Notes: generated by a model from the sequence alone, not told the origin. Shown: positions 7,300 through 15,078, numbered from the stretch's first letter. The stretch is 26,883 bases of DNA from Lachnoclostridium sp. UBA1241 (GCA_002308955.1 DBWJ01000107.1:45522-72404); one strand, 5' to 3'. A program made the numbers and translations.

Positions 7300-8820
7300 T
7301 TACTCCAGATAATCGCGGAGTTTGCGGCTTCTCGACGGATGACGGAGCTTACGAAGCGCCTTCGCTTCGATCTGACGGATACGCTCACGCGTTACGTCGA
7401 ACTCCTTGCCGACCTCCTCGAGGGTGCGCTGACGCCCGTCATCGAGACCGAACCGCAGGCGGATAACCTTCTGCTCACGGTCGGAAAGCGTCTGCAGCAC
7501 TTCGTAAAGCTGCTCACGGAGCATCGAATACGAAGCGGCGTCGGCAGGCATCGGCAGATGCTCATCCGGCAGGAAATCGCCGAGGTGGCTGTCTTCCTCT
7601 TCGCCGATAGGTGTCTCAAGGGAAACCGGCTCCTGCGAAATCTTCTGAATCTCCAAAACGCGCTCAACGGGGATGCGCATTTCCTTTGCAATCTCCTCCG
7701 GGCTCGGCTCGCGGCCGTAATCCTGCAGGAGCTGTCTCTGCACGCGGATCAGGCGGTTGATCGTCTCCACCATGTGAACCGGAATTCGAATGGTTCTTGC
7801 CTGGTCGGCAATGGCTCTCGTAATTGCCTGACGGATCCACCAGGTCGCGTAGGTACTGAATTTGTAACCCTTGCGGTAGTCGAATTTCTCAACGGCCTTG
7901 ATAAGACCGAGGTTACCCTCCTGGATCAGGTCAAGGAACTGCATGCCGCGTCCCACATAACGCTTCGCGATGCTTACAACGAGACGCAGGTTGGCTTCGG
8001 AAAGCCGTCTCTTCGCGGCCTCGTCGCCCTCCTCCATGCGCTTCGAAAGCTCAATTTCCTCGTCGGCCGAAAGGAGCGGCACCTTACCGATCTCCTTCAG
8101 GTACATACGGACGGGATCCTCAATGCTGACGCCTTCGGGAACACTCAGGTCAAGCTCTTCGAAATTCTCAAGGCTCTCGAGCGTCTCAAGGTCCTCGCCG
8201 GCGAGTTCATCCTCGTCATCGAGAATCGGAACATCGTCTATCTCGGCCATCGTCTCCTCGCGGAGTATATCAACGCCCGTGCTCTCAAGGTAGTCGTAAA
8301 TCTTATTCATGCTGCCCGGCTGCAGGTCGATTCCCTTGAAGAAATCCACGATTTCCTGATACTCGAGCACGTTTTTCTTCTTCTTAGCGAAGGCGGAAAG
8401 CTCCTTCAGCTTCTCCTGGAAGCGCATCATGCCTTCGTCCTTCTTCTCGACGTCGATGTCGGCGGACTCGTCCTCAAGGGCGGTCTCCACTTCATCGGCC
8501 GTCATTGCGGAATCCAGACGGATTTCCTCGGTTTCTGCGACAAATGGCACGGGAATCGGTTCAAACTCTTCCTCTTCCTCAACCTTGGCTTTCGCCTTCT
8601 TCTTGGAGGTCTTCTTCGGCTTGGGCTCTTCCGTAGGAGCTGCTTCCGCTACCTCTTCCTTGGCTTCCGCTACGGGTTCAGCTACCTTAGCTTTCCTGCT
8701 GCGGCTCTTCTTCGGCGCCTTCTCCTCCGCTGCGGGCACGGCCTTCTCTTCCGTTACCGCCTCGGTTACAACCTCTGTGACTGCCTGCTCTGCCTCTGTC
8801 TGTGCTTTCTTCTTTGCCAT
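7300..8820 (-). CDS. rpoD: RNA polymerase primary sigma factor (sigma 70/SigA)
   Basis: Directs RNA polymerase to housekeeping promoters. Of 506 residues, 232-506 hold the conserved regions: 1.2 (IEDPVRMYLKEIGK), 2 (NLRLVVSIAKRYVGRGMQFL through the YATWWIRQAITRAI helix), 3 (354-430) and 4 with the helix-turn-helix TLEEVGKEFDVTRERIRQIE (467-486). Region 1.1 is at about 135-190. Residues 1-130 are a low-complexity extension, first Ala/Glu/Lys-rich with lysine clusters, then acidic. Such extensions are common in Lachnospiraceae RpoD and are probably disordered. The ATG at 8820 has AAAGGGG six nt upstream. It lies 20 nt behind dnaG, the classical macromolecular-synthesis order. Confidence 0.97.
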   Translation of the reverse strand: MAKKKAQTEAEQAVTEVVTEAVTEEKAVPAAEEKAPKKSRSRKAKVAEPVAEAKEEVAEAAPTEEPKPKKTSKKKAKAKVEEEEEFEPIPVPFVAETEEIRLDSAMTADEVETALEDESADIDVEKKDEGMMRFQEKLKELSAFAKKKKNVLEYQEIVDFFKGIDLQPGSMNKIYDYLESTGVDILREETMAEIDDVPILDDEDELAGEDLETLESLENFEELDLSVPEGVSIEDPVRMYLKEIGKVPLLSADEEIELSKRMEEGDEAAKRRLSEANLRLVVSIAKRYVGRGMQFLDLIQEGNLGLIKAVEKFDYRKGYKFSTYATWWIRQAITRAIADQARTIRIPVHMVETINRLIRVQRQLLQDYGREPSPEEIAKEMRIPVERVLEIQKISQEPVSLETPIGEEEDSHLGDFLPDEHLPMPADAASYSMLREQLYEVLQTLSDREQKVIRLRFGLDDGRQRTLEEVGKEFDVTRERIRQIEAKALRKLRHPSRSRKLRDYLE

Positions 8821-8840
8821 GTTGTTCCCCTTTCCGTCGT

Positions 8841-10622
8841 TTATTCCATCAGATTTCTGCGGACCTTTTCGAGGTCCTTCTTCTGCTTAATGTACTGCAT
8901 CATTTCATCGCCCTTGCCTGCTGCCATTGCGGCTTCCTTCTTGCGGTCAAGGCTTTCCGCGATGATATTTCTTACACTGTCGGCGAATTCCTTGCGCCTT
9001 GCTTCCGCACCCTCCGTGTTCTCCACAAGCCTTGTCTCGCAAAGCTCCGCGGCGAGCGTCTGCTCCTCCTTCGATTCGAACCGGCTTATGATTCCCGAAG
9101 GATCGACCTTACCGGTCTTCTCGTACTGCTCAAAAAGGATTCGCGCCACATCGCGGTAGGTGCCTTCGTCGAAGTCATCCGGGCTTAAGAACGGCTTCAC
9201 CTTCGCGATCAGCTCCGGCTCCTCCGAACAGCGGGTCAGGACGATGCGCTGGGATTTTCTTGCGGCGGTGTCTGACTTCGCGATCTTACGCTCATCGGCA
9301 AATTCCGGTGAGAACGTCGTCCGCTCCACCTTTTTGAATTCCGCCTGCGCCCCGAGCTTATTGAAGAGCGCCCGGAACTCCTTGTAATCCACGTTGTAAT
9401 CCCGGCAGAACGCCTTCATGTAATTGGTGCGCTCGATGTCCTCCGAAAACTCCAAGATCCGGTTTGCGACATCGGTCTGGAACTGGGTGATGTCACGGGG
9501 ATCGTCGAGATTGTACTTCCCGCGGAGCACCTCCACCTCGTATGTGAAGCTTGCGCTGGCCTCGCGGATACGCTCCTCGTAGGCTTCCTTGCCGAGCGCC
9601 TTGATGAACTCGTCCGGATCCTTATACGGCGACATGTTAAGCACTCTCGTTCGTATGCCGGCCTCCGCGAGAATCGGAATGGCCCGGCTTGCCGCCTTCT
9701 GCCCTGCGCCGTCGCTGTCGTATGTGATCACGACCTCCTTCGTGTACCGGGACAGAAGTTTCGCCTGCATGCCCGTGAGCGACGTTCCGAGCGACGCAAC
9801 CGCGTTATCAAAGCCCGCCTGGTGCAGCGCTATCGTGTCCATGTAGCCTTCGCACAGAAGCATGTACGGCTGCTTGGTGCGTCTTGCAAGATGCATGCCG
9901 TACAGATTACGGCTCTTATCGAATATAAGCGTCTCCGGCGAGTTCAGGTACTTCGGAAGCCCGTCTCCCATGACGCGGCCGCCGAAGGCGATGACCTTGC
10001 CGTTCGTATCGAATATCGGGAACATGACGCGGTTGAAGAACTTGTCGTTCACGCCCCTCTTTTCGTCAAATGTGAAGAGTCCCGACTTCGCGAGGAACTC
10101 ATCCCGATAGCCCTCTTCCTTCAGGTATTTGTAAAGCGAGCCATCGCTGTAGCCGATGCCGAAGTTCTTCATCGTTTCGGCGGAAAGGCCGCGGCCCACA
10201 ATGTATTCGCGCGCGAATTTGCCGTCTTCGGAATAGAATTTGCGGTAATAGAACGTGGCAGCCTTCTTATAAAGCTCTAAAAGGTTGGTTCTGAGGTCCG
10301 CCTGTCTTCTTGCTTCCTCGCTCAATTCGGCCTGCGGAAGCTGGATGCCCACACGGTCTGCAAGATTCCGAAGCGCCTCCGGGAAGGACAGGTTCTCGTA
10401 TTCCATCAGAAAGGTGAAAACGTTGCCTCCCTTGCCGCAGCCGAAACACTTGTAGGTCTGGCGTGACGGACTGACGGAGAACGACGGCGTCTTCTCGCTG
10501 TGGAACGGACAAAGCCCCTGGTAATTGCTGCCCGCGCGTTTCAATTTTACGTAAGTACCGATGATCTGTACGATGTCGTTTCGGCTTCGCACCTCATCGA
10601 TAATGCTGTCTTCGTAATACAT
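8841..10622 (-). CDS. dnaG: DNA primase
   Basis: Makes RNA primers for replication forks and binds the replicative helicase. The 593 residues show the N-terminal CHC2 zinc site (C38, H41, C59, C62), the primase core, and a TOPRIM domain with LLCEGYMD (glutamate near 260) and TYDSDGAG. The C-terminal 150 residues form the poorly conserved helicase-binding part. The ATG at 10622 follows the dgt stop with no gap (TAAATG), and the ribosome site GGGGA lies inside dgt, so it is coupled to dgt. Expression with rpoD from one transcript fits the spacing. Confidence 0.97.
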   Translation of the reverse strand: MYYEDSIIDEVRSRNDIVQIIGTYVKLKRAGSNYQGLCPFHSEKTPSFSVSPSRQTYKCFGCGKGGNVFTFLMEYENLSFPEALRNLADRVGIQLPQAELSEEARRQADLRTNLLELYKKAATFYYRKFYSEDGKFAREYIVGRGLSAETMKNFGIGYSDGSLYKYLKEEGYRDEFLAKSGLFTFDEKRGVNDKFFNRVMFPIFDTNGKVIAFGGRVMGDGLPKYLNSPETLIFDKSRNLYGMHLARRTKQPYMLLCEGYMDTIALHQAGFDNAVASLGTSLTGMQAKLLSRYTKEVVITYDSDGAGQKAASRAIPILAEAGIRTRVLNMSPYKDPDEFIKALGKEAYEERIREASASFTYEVEVLRGKYNLDDPRDITQFQTDVANRILEFSEDIERTNYMKAFCRDYNVDYKEFRALFNKLGAQAEFKKVERTTFSPEFADERKIAKSDTAARKSQRIVLTRCSEEPELIAKVKPFLSPDDFDEGTYRDVARILFEQYEKTGKVDPSGIISRFESKEEQTLAAELCETRLVENTEGAEARRKEFADSVRNIIAESLDRKKEAAMAAGKGDEMMQYIKQKKDLEKVRRNLME

Positions 10623-11633
10623 TTAATAGATTCCCCATGCCTTCGGAACGGTAAGTTCCGTAAACTTCGTAACGGCGTATTTATCCGTCATTCCGGCCAC
10701 ATAATCCGCAACGACGCGGTCAAGCGACTCGCCGTTTTCCAATAGCTTGCGGTATTCGCCGGTAAGTACTTCCTCATTCTTCTTGTAATACCCGAACAGG
10801 TACTCCACCATCGCCTCTGCCTTGCTCTCCTCGCCTTTGGCGGTCGGGTTCGTGTAAACCTGTCCGAACATATACTTGCGAAGGTCCTGCATCGCCTGCG
10901 TCATCGGGGCGCTGATACGGATCTCATTCTTATCATAACTTTCGCTGATGACGTCATGGATCATCGTATTCAGACGGTCCTTCAGGGAATGGCCGAGATA
11001 ATCGGTCAGGTCCTTCGGAATGTCCTCCTCGCGGATAATCTGTCCGCGGATGGCGTCGTCGATATCATGATTGTAGTAGGCAATCTTGTCGGAAAGCCGA
11101 ACAATCTTCCCCTCGAGCGTTGACGGATTGCCTTCGGTCTGATGATTCAGGATTCCGTCAATTACCTCGTAGGTGAGATTAAGCCCGGCGCCGTCCTTCT
11201 CAAGAAGCCGCACTACCCGGACGCTCTGTTCGTTATGCTCAAAGCCTCCCTCGCAGACTCTTCGAAGCGCCCGCTCGCCGGCATGTCCGAAGGGTGTGTG
11301 CCCGAGATCGTGTCCGAGGGCAATCGCTTCGGTCAGATCCTCGTTCATCCGAAGCGCCTTCGCGATGGACCTCGCAATCTGCGAAACCTCCAACGTATGC
11401 GTAAGCCGCGTCCGATAATGGTCGCCGTTCGGTGTCAGGAAGACCTGCGTCTTATCCTTAAGCCGCCGGAACGCCTTCGAGTGAATGATCCGGTCCCTGT
11501 CCCGCTGGAACATCGGCCGGATATCACACTGCGGCTCCTCCCGTTCCCTGCCCTTTGAGCAGTCCGAGAACGTCGCATAAGGGCTCAGCATCTCATGCTC
11601 TCTTTTCTCTAAGAGAATCCGAATATTCTCCAT
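10623..11633 (-). CDS. dgt: dGTPase-like deoxynucleoside triphosphate triphosphohydrolase
   Basis: An HD-domain enzyme expected to cleave dNTPs to deoxynucleosides and triphosphate. At 336 residues it matches the short type found next to dnaG in clostridia. The metal-binding residues are seen as H79 in TRLTHTLEV and H108-D109 in ALGHDLGHTPFGHAGE. The start ATG at 11633 has a perfect AGGAGG six nt upstream. It is the first gene of the run dgt-dnaG-rpoD-trmK-kinase. I could not find a convincing sigma-A promoter in the 160 nt upstream. The substrate range (dGTP only or all dNTPs) cannot be read from the sequence. Confidence 0.93.
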   Translation of the reverse strand: MENIRILLEKREHEMLSPYATFSDCSKGREREEPQCDIRPMFQRDRDRIIHSKAFRRLKDKTQVFLTPNGDHYRTRLTHTLEVSQIARSIAKALRMNEDLTEAIALGHDLGHTPFGHAGERALRRVCEGGFEHNEQSVRVVRLLEKDGAGLNLTYEVIDGILNHQTEGNPSTLEGKIVRLSDKIAYYNHDIDDAIRGQIIREEDIPKDLTDYLGHSLKDRLNTMIHDVISESYDKNEIRISAPMTQAMQDLRKYMFGQVYTNPTAKGEESKAEAMVEYLFGYYKKNEEVLTGEYRKLLENGESLDRVVADYVAGMTDKYAVTKFTELTVPKAWGIY

Positions 11634-11757
11634 CGAAAGCCTCCTTTTGGTAAAGTGCCTTTCTCTTCGGGGCGATATGCTCTAAATCTTTTATTCCGCG
11701 CAGGATTTGAATTTCCTCTTTTTTCTTAACCGGTTTCCGGGCCGAATTTAAAAATTT

Positions 11758-11783
11758 CGGATCCGGGATTCCGGATTCCGGAT
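11758..11783. repeat. Short CCGGATT tandem repeat upstream of dgt
   Basis: Two to three imperfect copies of a CCGGATT-like heptamer (GGATTCCGGATTCCGG) lie between the upstream terminator and dgt. The arms ATCCGG and CCGGAT can pair. No function is evident; this stretch is the most likely place for the dgt operon promoter region, but no clear boxes are seen. Confidence 0.35.
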
Positions 11784-11791
11784 GCTCCCTC

Positions 11792-11829
11792 AAAAAAACG
11801 GACCGGACAGCTCCTAAGCTGCCCGGCCC
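11792..11829 (-). terminator. Intrinsic terminator of the sigma/anti-sigma operon
   Basis: On the minus strand a 13-bp stem (11829-11817 with 11812-11800, two G-U pairs, loop TAGG) is followed by C and seven Ts (11798-11792). It starts 34 nt after the stop of the solute-binding-like protein gene and isolates that operon from dgt. Confidence 0.92.
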
Positions 11830-11863
11830 GCTCCCGGTTCGTCTCCCCCGGTTCATTCTTTCG

Positions 11864-13495
11864 TTACTTTTCGATTTTATTTTTCTGCAGTTTCTCCCAC
11901 TGCTTTCTGACACTTTCAAGATACGTATCCATGCCGGCTTCTTCGAGCTTTTTCTTAGCATTTGCCGTAATATCTTCAAAGGAGTCCGCTTTGTTTAACA
12001 TGACATCAATCCAATAGTCCCTAACGATTTCCTGAATCTCACCGATTCCCGTCGTATCGGGTTCAAATCCCATAAACGGCGACATCGAAACGGTTTCATA
12101 GTAATCGAACAGTTCTTTCTTCGGGTCACCCGTAAAACCATCCGCGTATACGGGGTAAGTGTTATGGTACAGATTCAGACTGACCTTATTAAAGAACTGG
12201 TCCGTCCAATTCGCTCCGTCCATGTCGTAAACAAGTCCGTTCACAAGCTGATAATCCGTACCCTTCTTTCCGTACAGAAGAATATTCGCATACTTATCGG
12301 TTCCGTAAAGCAGGCTCAGGAAATCCACTACCGCGTCGACATCCTCGGTATTCTTCGAGATTACAACGGATGCGCGAAGGTTCGCCACCATGTCGGACTG
12401 AATCTCCTTAAGCACGATGTTATTCTTGGAAAACACGTCCGCAAAATCATCGTACCAGCTGGAGATTGCCACTGCGAAACGGCCTGCTTTCAGGTTCTTC
12501 GTCACATTCAAATTGTAGTCGACTTCACTGTATTCGTCTGCGTAGATACGGGCATTGACGTCATCCGTCATGTATCCGTCCTTCCGCATCCGGTATACGG
12601 TCTCAAGATAGCTGATAAATTCATCCGACTCAAGCGGATTCTCAATCGTAACCTTATCCGAGTCATAAAGCAGTCCGTACAGGGTATAACATCCGAAAAT
12701 TCCCGTAAACGAATCATCATCGATCAGATACTGAAGTCTCGGGGCGACGCTGTCATCCCAATCGAGCTTATAAAGGATTTCATAAAGACCTTCGATGCTT
12801 CCGTCCCATCCGTCGATTTCCGCCTGCGAAACGTAATCCCTGTTAAATGCTACGTATATTTTGCCGGCTCTCCATCTTGTCTGAGGGATGGAATAGATCT
12901 GATCACCGCATTTGGCGGTCTCCCACAGCTTCTCCGGAAAAGCATCATAGATTACTTTTCCCTTTCCGGAGGAAAGGATTTCGTCAAGGTTCATGACAAG
13001 CCCGGACCGAACCACATCATAATATTCATTTCCGTGAATGGATGAATACCCTAAAGTGGCGACATCGATCTGTCCTCTTCCCATATCCCGCTGCAAATTC
13101 GTAAGATAGTTTTCATCCACCATGATCGGCTTAATCTCGAGCTTGTAATGATGCCCGTCTTCCACAAGCGCCTCGTTGAAAAGCTCCAGATTCTTCTCGT
13201 CTATCCTGCAGTTCGAAGGAACCGCAAAGGTTATGGTCTTAACCGCCACCGGGTCCTTCTTTCTGCCGAATTTTCCCTTTATAAAGTCTGTAATTGCACC
13301 GCCCGTAGCGGCATTTACCGCCGTTACCGTACCGAAGAAAACGATGAAGCATAACGCCACGGTTACCGCAGCCCGCATAAGGCCTGCGTGCGATTTCTTC
13401 CGTTCCGCGGTGCGAAGGATTTTGTTGTTAAGTTCATTCGATGCAGTGACATTTGTCTTTAATGCATCACGAATCAGTTCGTCTTCTCTACTCAT
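11864..13495 (-). CDS. Membrane-anchored solute-binding-like protein, probable anti-sigma factor
   Basis: Of 543 residues, 1-38 are cytoplasmic and resemble the short anti-sigma segment of RsgI/RsiV-like proteins (REDELIRDALKTN...), 40-62 form one membrane helix, and about 85-543 lie outside the cell. The outer part is built like a family 1 extracellular solute-binding protein: ITFAVPSN start, VATLGYSS, IYSIPQTRWRAGKIYVAFN, and a C-terminal part (GDPKKELFDYYETVSMSPFM, then IEEAG-like end) resembling the DUF3502 domain of lachnospiraceal binding lipoproteins. There is no lipobox; the helix is an anchor rather than a cleaved signal. It overlaps the sigma gene by 8 nt, with GGAGGG eight nt before its ATG. 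Inference: ligand binding outside controls sigma release inside. The domain match is from memory and needs a profile search. Confidence 0.8.
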   Translation of the reverse strand: MSREDELIRDALKTNVTASNELNNKILRTAERKKSHAGLMRAAVTVALCFIVFFGTVTAVNAATGGAITDFIKGKFGRKKDPVAVKTITFAVPSNCRIDEKNLELFNEALVEDGHHYKLEIKPIMVDENYLTNLQRDMGRGQIDVATLGYSSIHGNEYYDVVRSGLVMNLDEILSSGKGKVIYDAFPEKLWETAKCGDQIYSIPQTRWRAGKIYVAFNRDYVSQAEIDGWDGSIEGLYEILYKLDWDDSVAPRLQYLIDDDSFTGIFGCYTLYGLLYDSDKVTIENPLESDEFISYLETVYRMRKDGYMTDDVNARIYADEYSEVDYNLNVTKNLKAGRFAVAISSWYDDFADVFSKNNIVLKEIQSDMVANLRASVVISKNTEDVDAVVDFLSLLYGTDKYANILLYGKKGTDYQLVNGLVYDMDGANWTDQFFNKVSLNLYHNTYPVYADGFTGDPKKELFDYYETVSMSPFMGFEPDTTGIGEIQEIVRDYWIDVMLNKADSFEDITANAKKKLEEAGMDTYLESVRKQWEKLQKNKIEK

Positions 13496-14024
13496 GCCAC
13501 ATTCCCTCCAATTCCTCTTTAAGCGCGTTCTTTGCGGTATTTAATCTGCTCTTCACCGTGCCGGACGGTATCCGCAAAAGGGAGCTTATTTCCTTGATTG
13601 ACAGTTCCGAATAATAAAACAGATAGATTACGGACCTTTGTTTCAGGGGTAATGACTGAATACTGTTGCGGACCTTCTGACTAAGCTCCCGTTTCCAGAC
13701 GATTTCCTCGGTTTCCTCTCCCGCCGCAAGCTTCTCACCGAATTCCTTTTCTTCGTCGTCCAGGGATTCCGTGATCTGCTTCGTCTTCTTTCGGTAAGAA
13801 TTCTTGTAAAGCCTTACCGCGATTCCGAGACAGTAATTCCGCTCCTTATTAAGCAGGGAATCGTCTTCCGGGTTTTTAATCCGCTTCCTGACCTCGTATG
13901 CCTTACACATCGTATCCTGATACAAGTCATCCGCATCATCCCGGCTGCCGGTTAAATGATAACAAAAACGATAGATATCATCCCCGTACTTTAAAATCAG
14001 TTGTTCCAAATCATTTTTTGTCAT
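13488..14024 (-). CDS. ECF-type RNA polymerase sigma factor
   Basis: A 178-residue group IV sigma factor. Region 2 lies in residues 5-75 (YRFCYHLTGSRDDADDLYQD is its typical core) and region 4 in 118-175, with RSVIYLFYYSELSIKEISSL and the DNA-reading helix IPSGTVKSRLNTAKNALK. I use ATG 14024 (AAGGAAGAAGG just upstream) rather than an ATG 126 nt earlier, which would add a non-conserved tail reading through the promoter and the ncRNA terminator. The stop lies inside the start of the membrane partner, the usual arrangement for a sigma and its anti-sigma. It probably activates its own promoter; other targets are not visible. Confidence 0.93.
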   Translation of the reverse strand: MTKNDLEQLILKYGDDIYRFCYHLTGSRDDADDLYQDTMCKAYEVRKRIKNPEDDSLLNKERNYCLGIAVRLYKNSYRKKTKQITESLDDEEKEFGEKLAAGEETEEIVWKRELSQKVRNSIQSLPLKQRSVIYLFYYSELSIKEISSLLRIPSGTVKSRLNTAKNALKEELEGMWHE

Positions 14025-14082
14025 GTAACCTTCTTCCTTTTCTGATGGTTTTCGACAGCGTTTACTGATGCCTTTCACTTGT

Positions 14083-14111
14083 ATTATGTCTATTCTATCA
14101 AAAAGGTTCAC
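14083..14111 (-). promoter_or_regulatory. Candidate ECF-type promoter of the sigma operon
   Basis: GTGAACC (14111-14105), containing the GAAC core typical of ECF -35 elements and followed by five Ts, stands 16 nt before CATAAT (14088-14083). The latter could also serve sigma A. It begins about 60 nt before the sigma start codon. Autoregulation is the usual pattern for such operons, but the -10 element does not match a textbook ECF motif, so this is tentative. Confidence 0.45.
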
Positions 14112-14135
14112 TTTTTTACAGGCGATTTTTGCAAT

Positions 14136-14173
14136 AAAAAACGGCGGCATGAAACCGAACTTCCGCCGCCGTT
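14136..14173 (-). terminator. Intrinsic terminator at the end of the structured RNA
   Basis: On the minus strand perfect 9-bp arms AACGGCGGC (14173-14165) and GCCGCCGTT (14148-14140) enclose a 16-nt loop and run into six Ts (14141-14136). It ends the transcript coming from 14345 and separates it from the ECF operon promoter. Confidence 0.9.
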
Positions 14174-14345
14174 AAAGTTTTCTCGACCGTGAACCTTCCT
14201 TGATCTCTGGAGTTTTTTCCTTGAACCTAAACGAAGTCACCGTAATAACAAGAAGGGAATAACAAAACACAATAACCTTGAACCAAAACCCAAGCTCATT
14301 AAAAGCAATTTCATTTTTGGGGTAGGAAGTTCACAGCCGACGGAA
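14136..14345 (-). ncRNA. Probable structured non-coding RNA, family not identified
   Basis: No convincing gene lies in 14025-14359. The outer ends pair: CGGCTGTGAACTTCC (about 14339-14325) with GGAAGGTTCACGGTCG (14199-14184), some 15-16 bp with one bulged G. Two of the pairs are G-U on the minus strand but would be A-C mismatches on plus, which marks minus as the transcribed strand. Inside are two copies of GGTTCAAGG plus a third related AGGTTCAC in the closing helix, and short hairpins such as CTTGG/TTCAAG. The terminator follows at once. The layout (about 200 nt, long closing helix, terminator) recalls clostridial raiA-motif RNAs or 6S RNA, but I cannot confirm either. No clear promoter of its own was found; TTGACA at about 14353 lacks a -10 partner. 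Confidence 0.6.
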
Positions 14346-14359
14346 AGATTGTCAAAATG

Positions 14360-14869
14360 CTAGAACTCGAAATCAAACGTAACCGTGCTGTTCACGAGAT
14401 CCAGCGCGGTCTGGGCCTTCGCAAGCCGGTCAACCGTCGCATCGTAATCCGCCTGCGCCGCATCGATATCATAGTTCGCATAGCGGTAATCGATGATATT
14501 GCTTGCGGAACGCATGCCTGCCGCCACACGCTCCTTCGGCAGACGGTTCTTCATCATGGAAAGCTTCTCCTTCTTCGCCGTCAGTTGCGGAATCAGGATC
14601 AGCATCTCGTCGATGGTGATGTTCCATCCCGGAATAACGGTCGTCGAGTTGAACACATTGATCGCATGCTTCAGCTTGCGAATCTTCGCGCAAAGCTCTT
14701 CCTCCTTCACGCGAACGTCCTTATAGTCATACTTCGGCCGTACCGACTCCGGATCCTCCGAAATCGCCGCGACAAATGACATACTCATCGTCTCATGGTT
14801 TCCGAGGTCATTCAGACTGTCGTTTAATTTGCGCAGCACCTTGGCTGCCTCTGCTGATGTCAGTTTCAT
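14360..14869 (-). CDS. Small coiled-coil protein, DIP1984/septicolysin-like (uncertain)
   Basis: The 169 residues are mostly predicted helical. Residues 50-70 are charged (VKEEELCAKIRKLKHAINVF), then NSTTVIPGWNITIDEM, a helix IPQLTAKKEKLSMMKNRLP, and a C-terminal helix ending LDLVNSTVTFDFEF. The IP..TIDEML...LTAKKEKL...NYDI.AAQADYD order recalls the DIP1984/septicolysin-like family, whose function is unknown; the match is from memory. No signal peptide or membrane segment. ATG 14869 has AAGGAG seven nt upstream. It is divergent from the toxin-antitoxin module and has no terminator of its own before the structured RNA, so the RNA could be processed from its mRNA. Confidence 0.75.
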   Translation of the reverse strand: MKLTSAEAAKVLRKLNDSLNDLGNHETMSMSFVAAISEDPESVRPKYDYKDVRVKEEELCAKIRKLKHAINVFNSTTVIPGWNITIDEMLILIPQLTAKKEKLSMMKNRLPKERVAAGMRSASNIIDYRYANYDIDAAQADYDATVDRLAKAQTALDLVNSTVTFDFEF

Positions 14870-14937
14870 TTTTTATCTCCTTTTCTCTTATTCATTTCAA
14901 CGGGTAGACAACCTCTCCCGAATGTTCTCTTTTCGTT

Positions 14938-14943
14938 ATTATA
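14938..14943 (-). promoter_or_regulatory. -10 box for the coiled-coil protein gene
   Basis: A perfect TATAAT on the minus strand, about 70 nt before the start codon. The -35 position (ATGCTT at 17 bp) is poor and lies within a direct repeat GCATTAAAAAGCATTAAA (about 14953-14970), which could be an activator or repressor site. Confidence 0.45.
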
Positions 14944-15021
14944 TCTTATTTTGCATTAAAAAGCATTAAATTCTTGGTTTAAAAAAGACTGTTTTTTAAT
15001 ACGAAGTTGTCATCCTTCCTC

Positions 15022-15050
15022 TTGACTACATAACAGAATTTATGTATAAT
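15022..15050 (+). promoter_or_regulatory. Promoter of the toxin-antitoxin operon
   Basis: TTGACT (15022-15027) and TATAAT (15045-15050), 17 bp apart: a near-consensus sigma-A promoter 29 nt before the antitoxin ATG. Its strength fits an operon held down by its own product. Confidence 0.9.
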
Positions 15051-15058
15051 TTTGTTAT
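15030..15058 (+). promoter_or_regulatory. Operator palindrome of the toxin-antitoxin operon
   Basis: ATAACAGAATT (15030-15040) and AATTTTGTTAT (15048-15058) are inverted 11-bp arms with one mismatch, 7 bp apart. They cover the spacer and the -10 box. YefM/Phd-type antitoxins bind such palindromes to repress their own operon, so this is the expected binding site (inference). Confidence 0.7.
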
Positions 15059-15078
15059 CAAATGGGGAGGTATTTAAG

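Noticed and set aside
7300..8820. Relationship between the acidic N-terminus of RpoD and the acidic repeats of the MORN protein (shared TEE/VTE words)
   Set aside because: The RpoD segment has no 11-residue period and contains lysine clusters; the similarity is low-complexity composition only.
7339..9159. Long plus-strand ORF of 606 codons opposite rpoD
   Set aside because: It is the antisense shadow of rpoD and the end of dnaG, which are unmistakable; composition bias keeps it open.
11593..11979. Minus ORF of 128 codons between the sigma operon and dgt
   Set aside because: It overlaps the end of the solute-binding-like gene and the start of dgt, crosses a strong terminator, and has no ribosome site.
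13488..14150. Longer 220-residue version of the ECF sigma factor
   Set aside because: The extra 42 residues are not sigma-like and would be read through the operon promoter and the RNA terminator; ATG 14024 has the ribosome site.
14172..14330. A 52-codon protein-like frame on minus (with FWFKVIVFCYSLLVI) ending at the terminator, and a 25-residue hydrophobic peptide in another frame
   Set aside because: The 52-codon frame has no ATG and no ribosome site; the small peptide also lacks one. A one-base change in an A-run would join frames, which suggests a gene remnant, but the paired ends and G-U evidence fit a structured RNA better.
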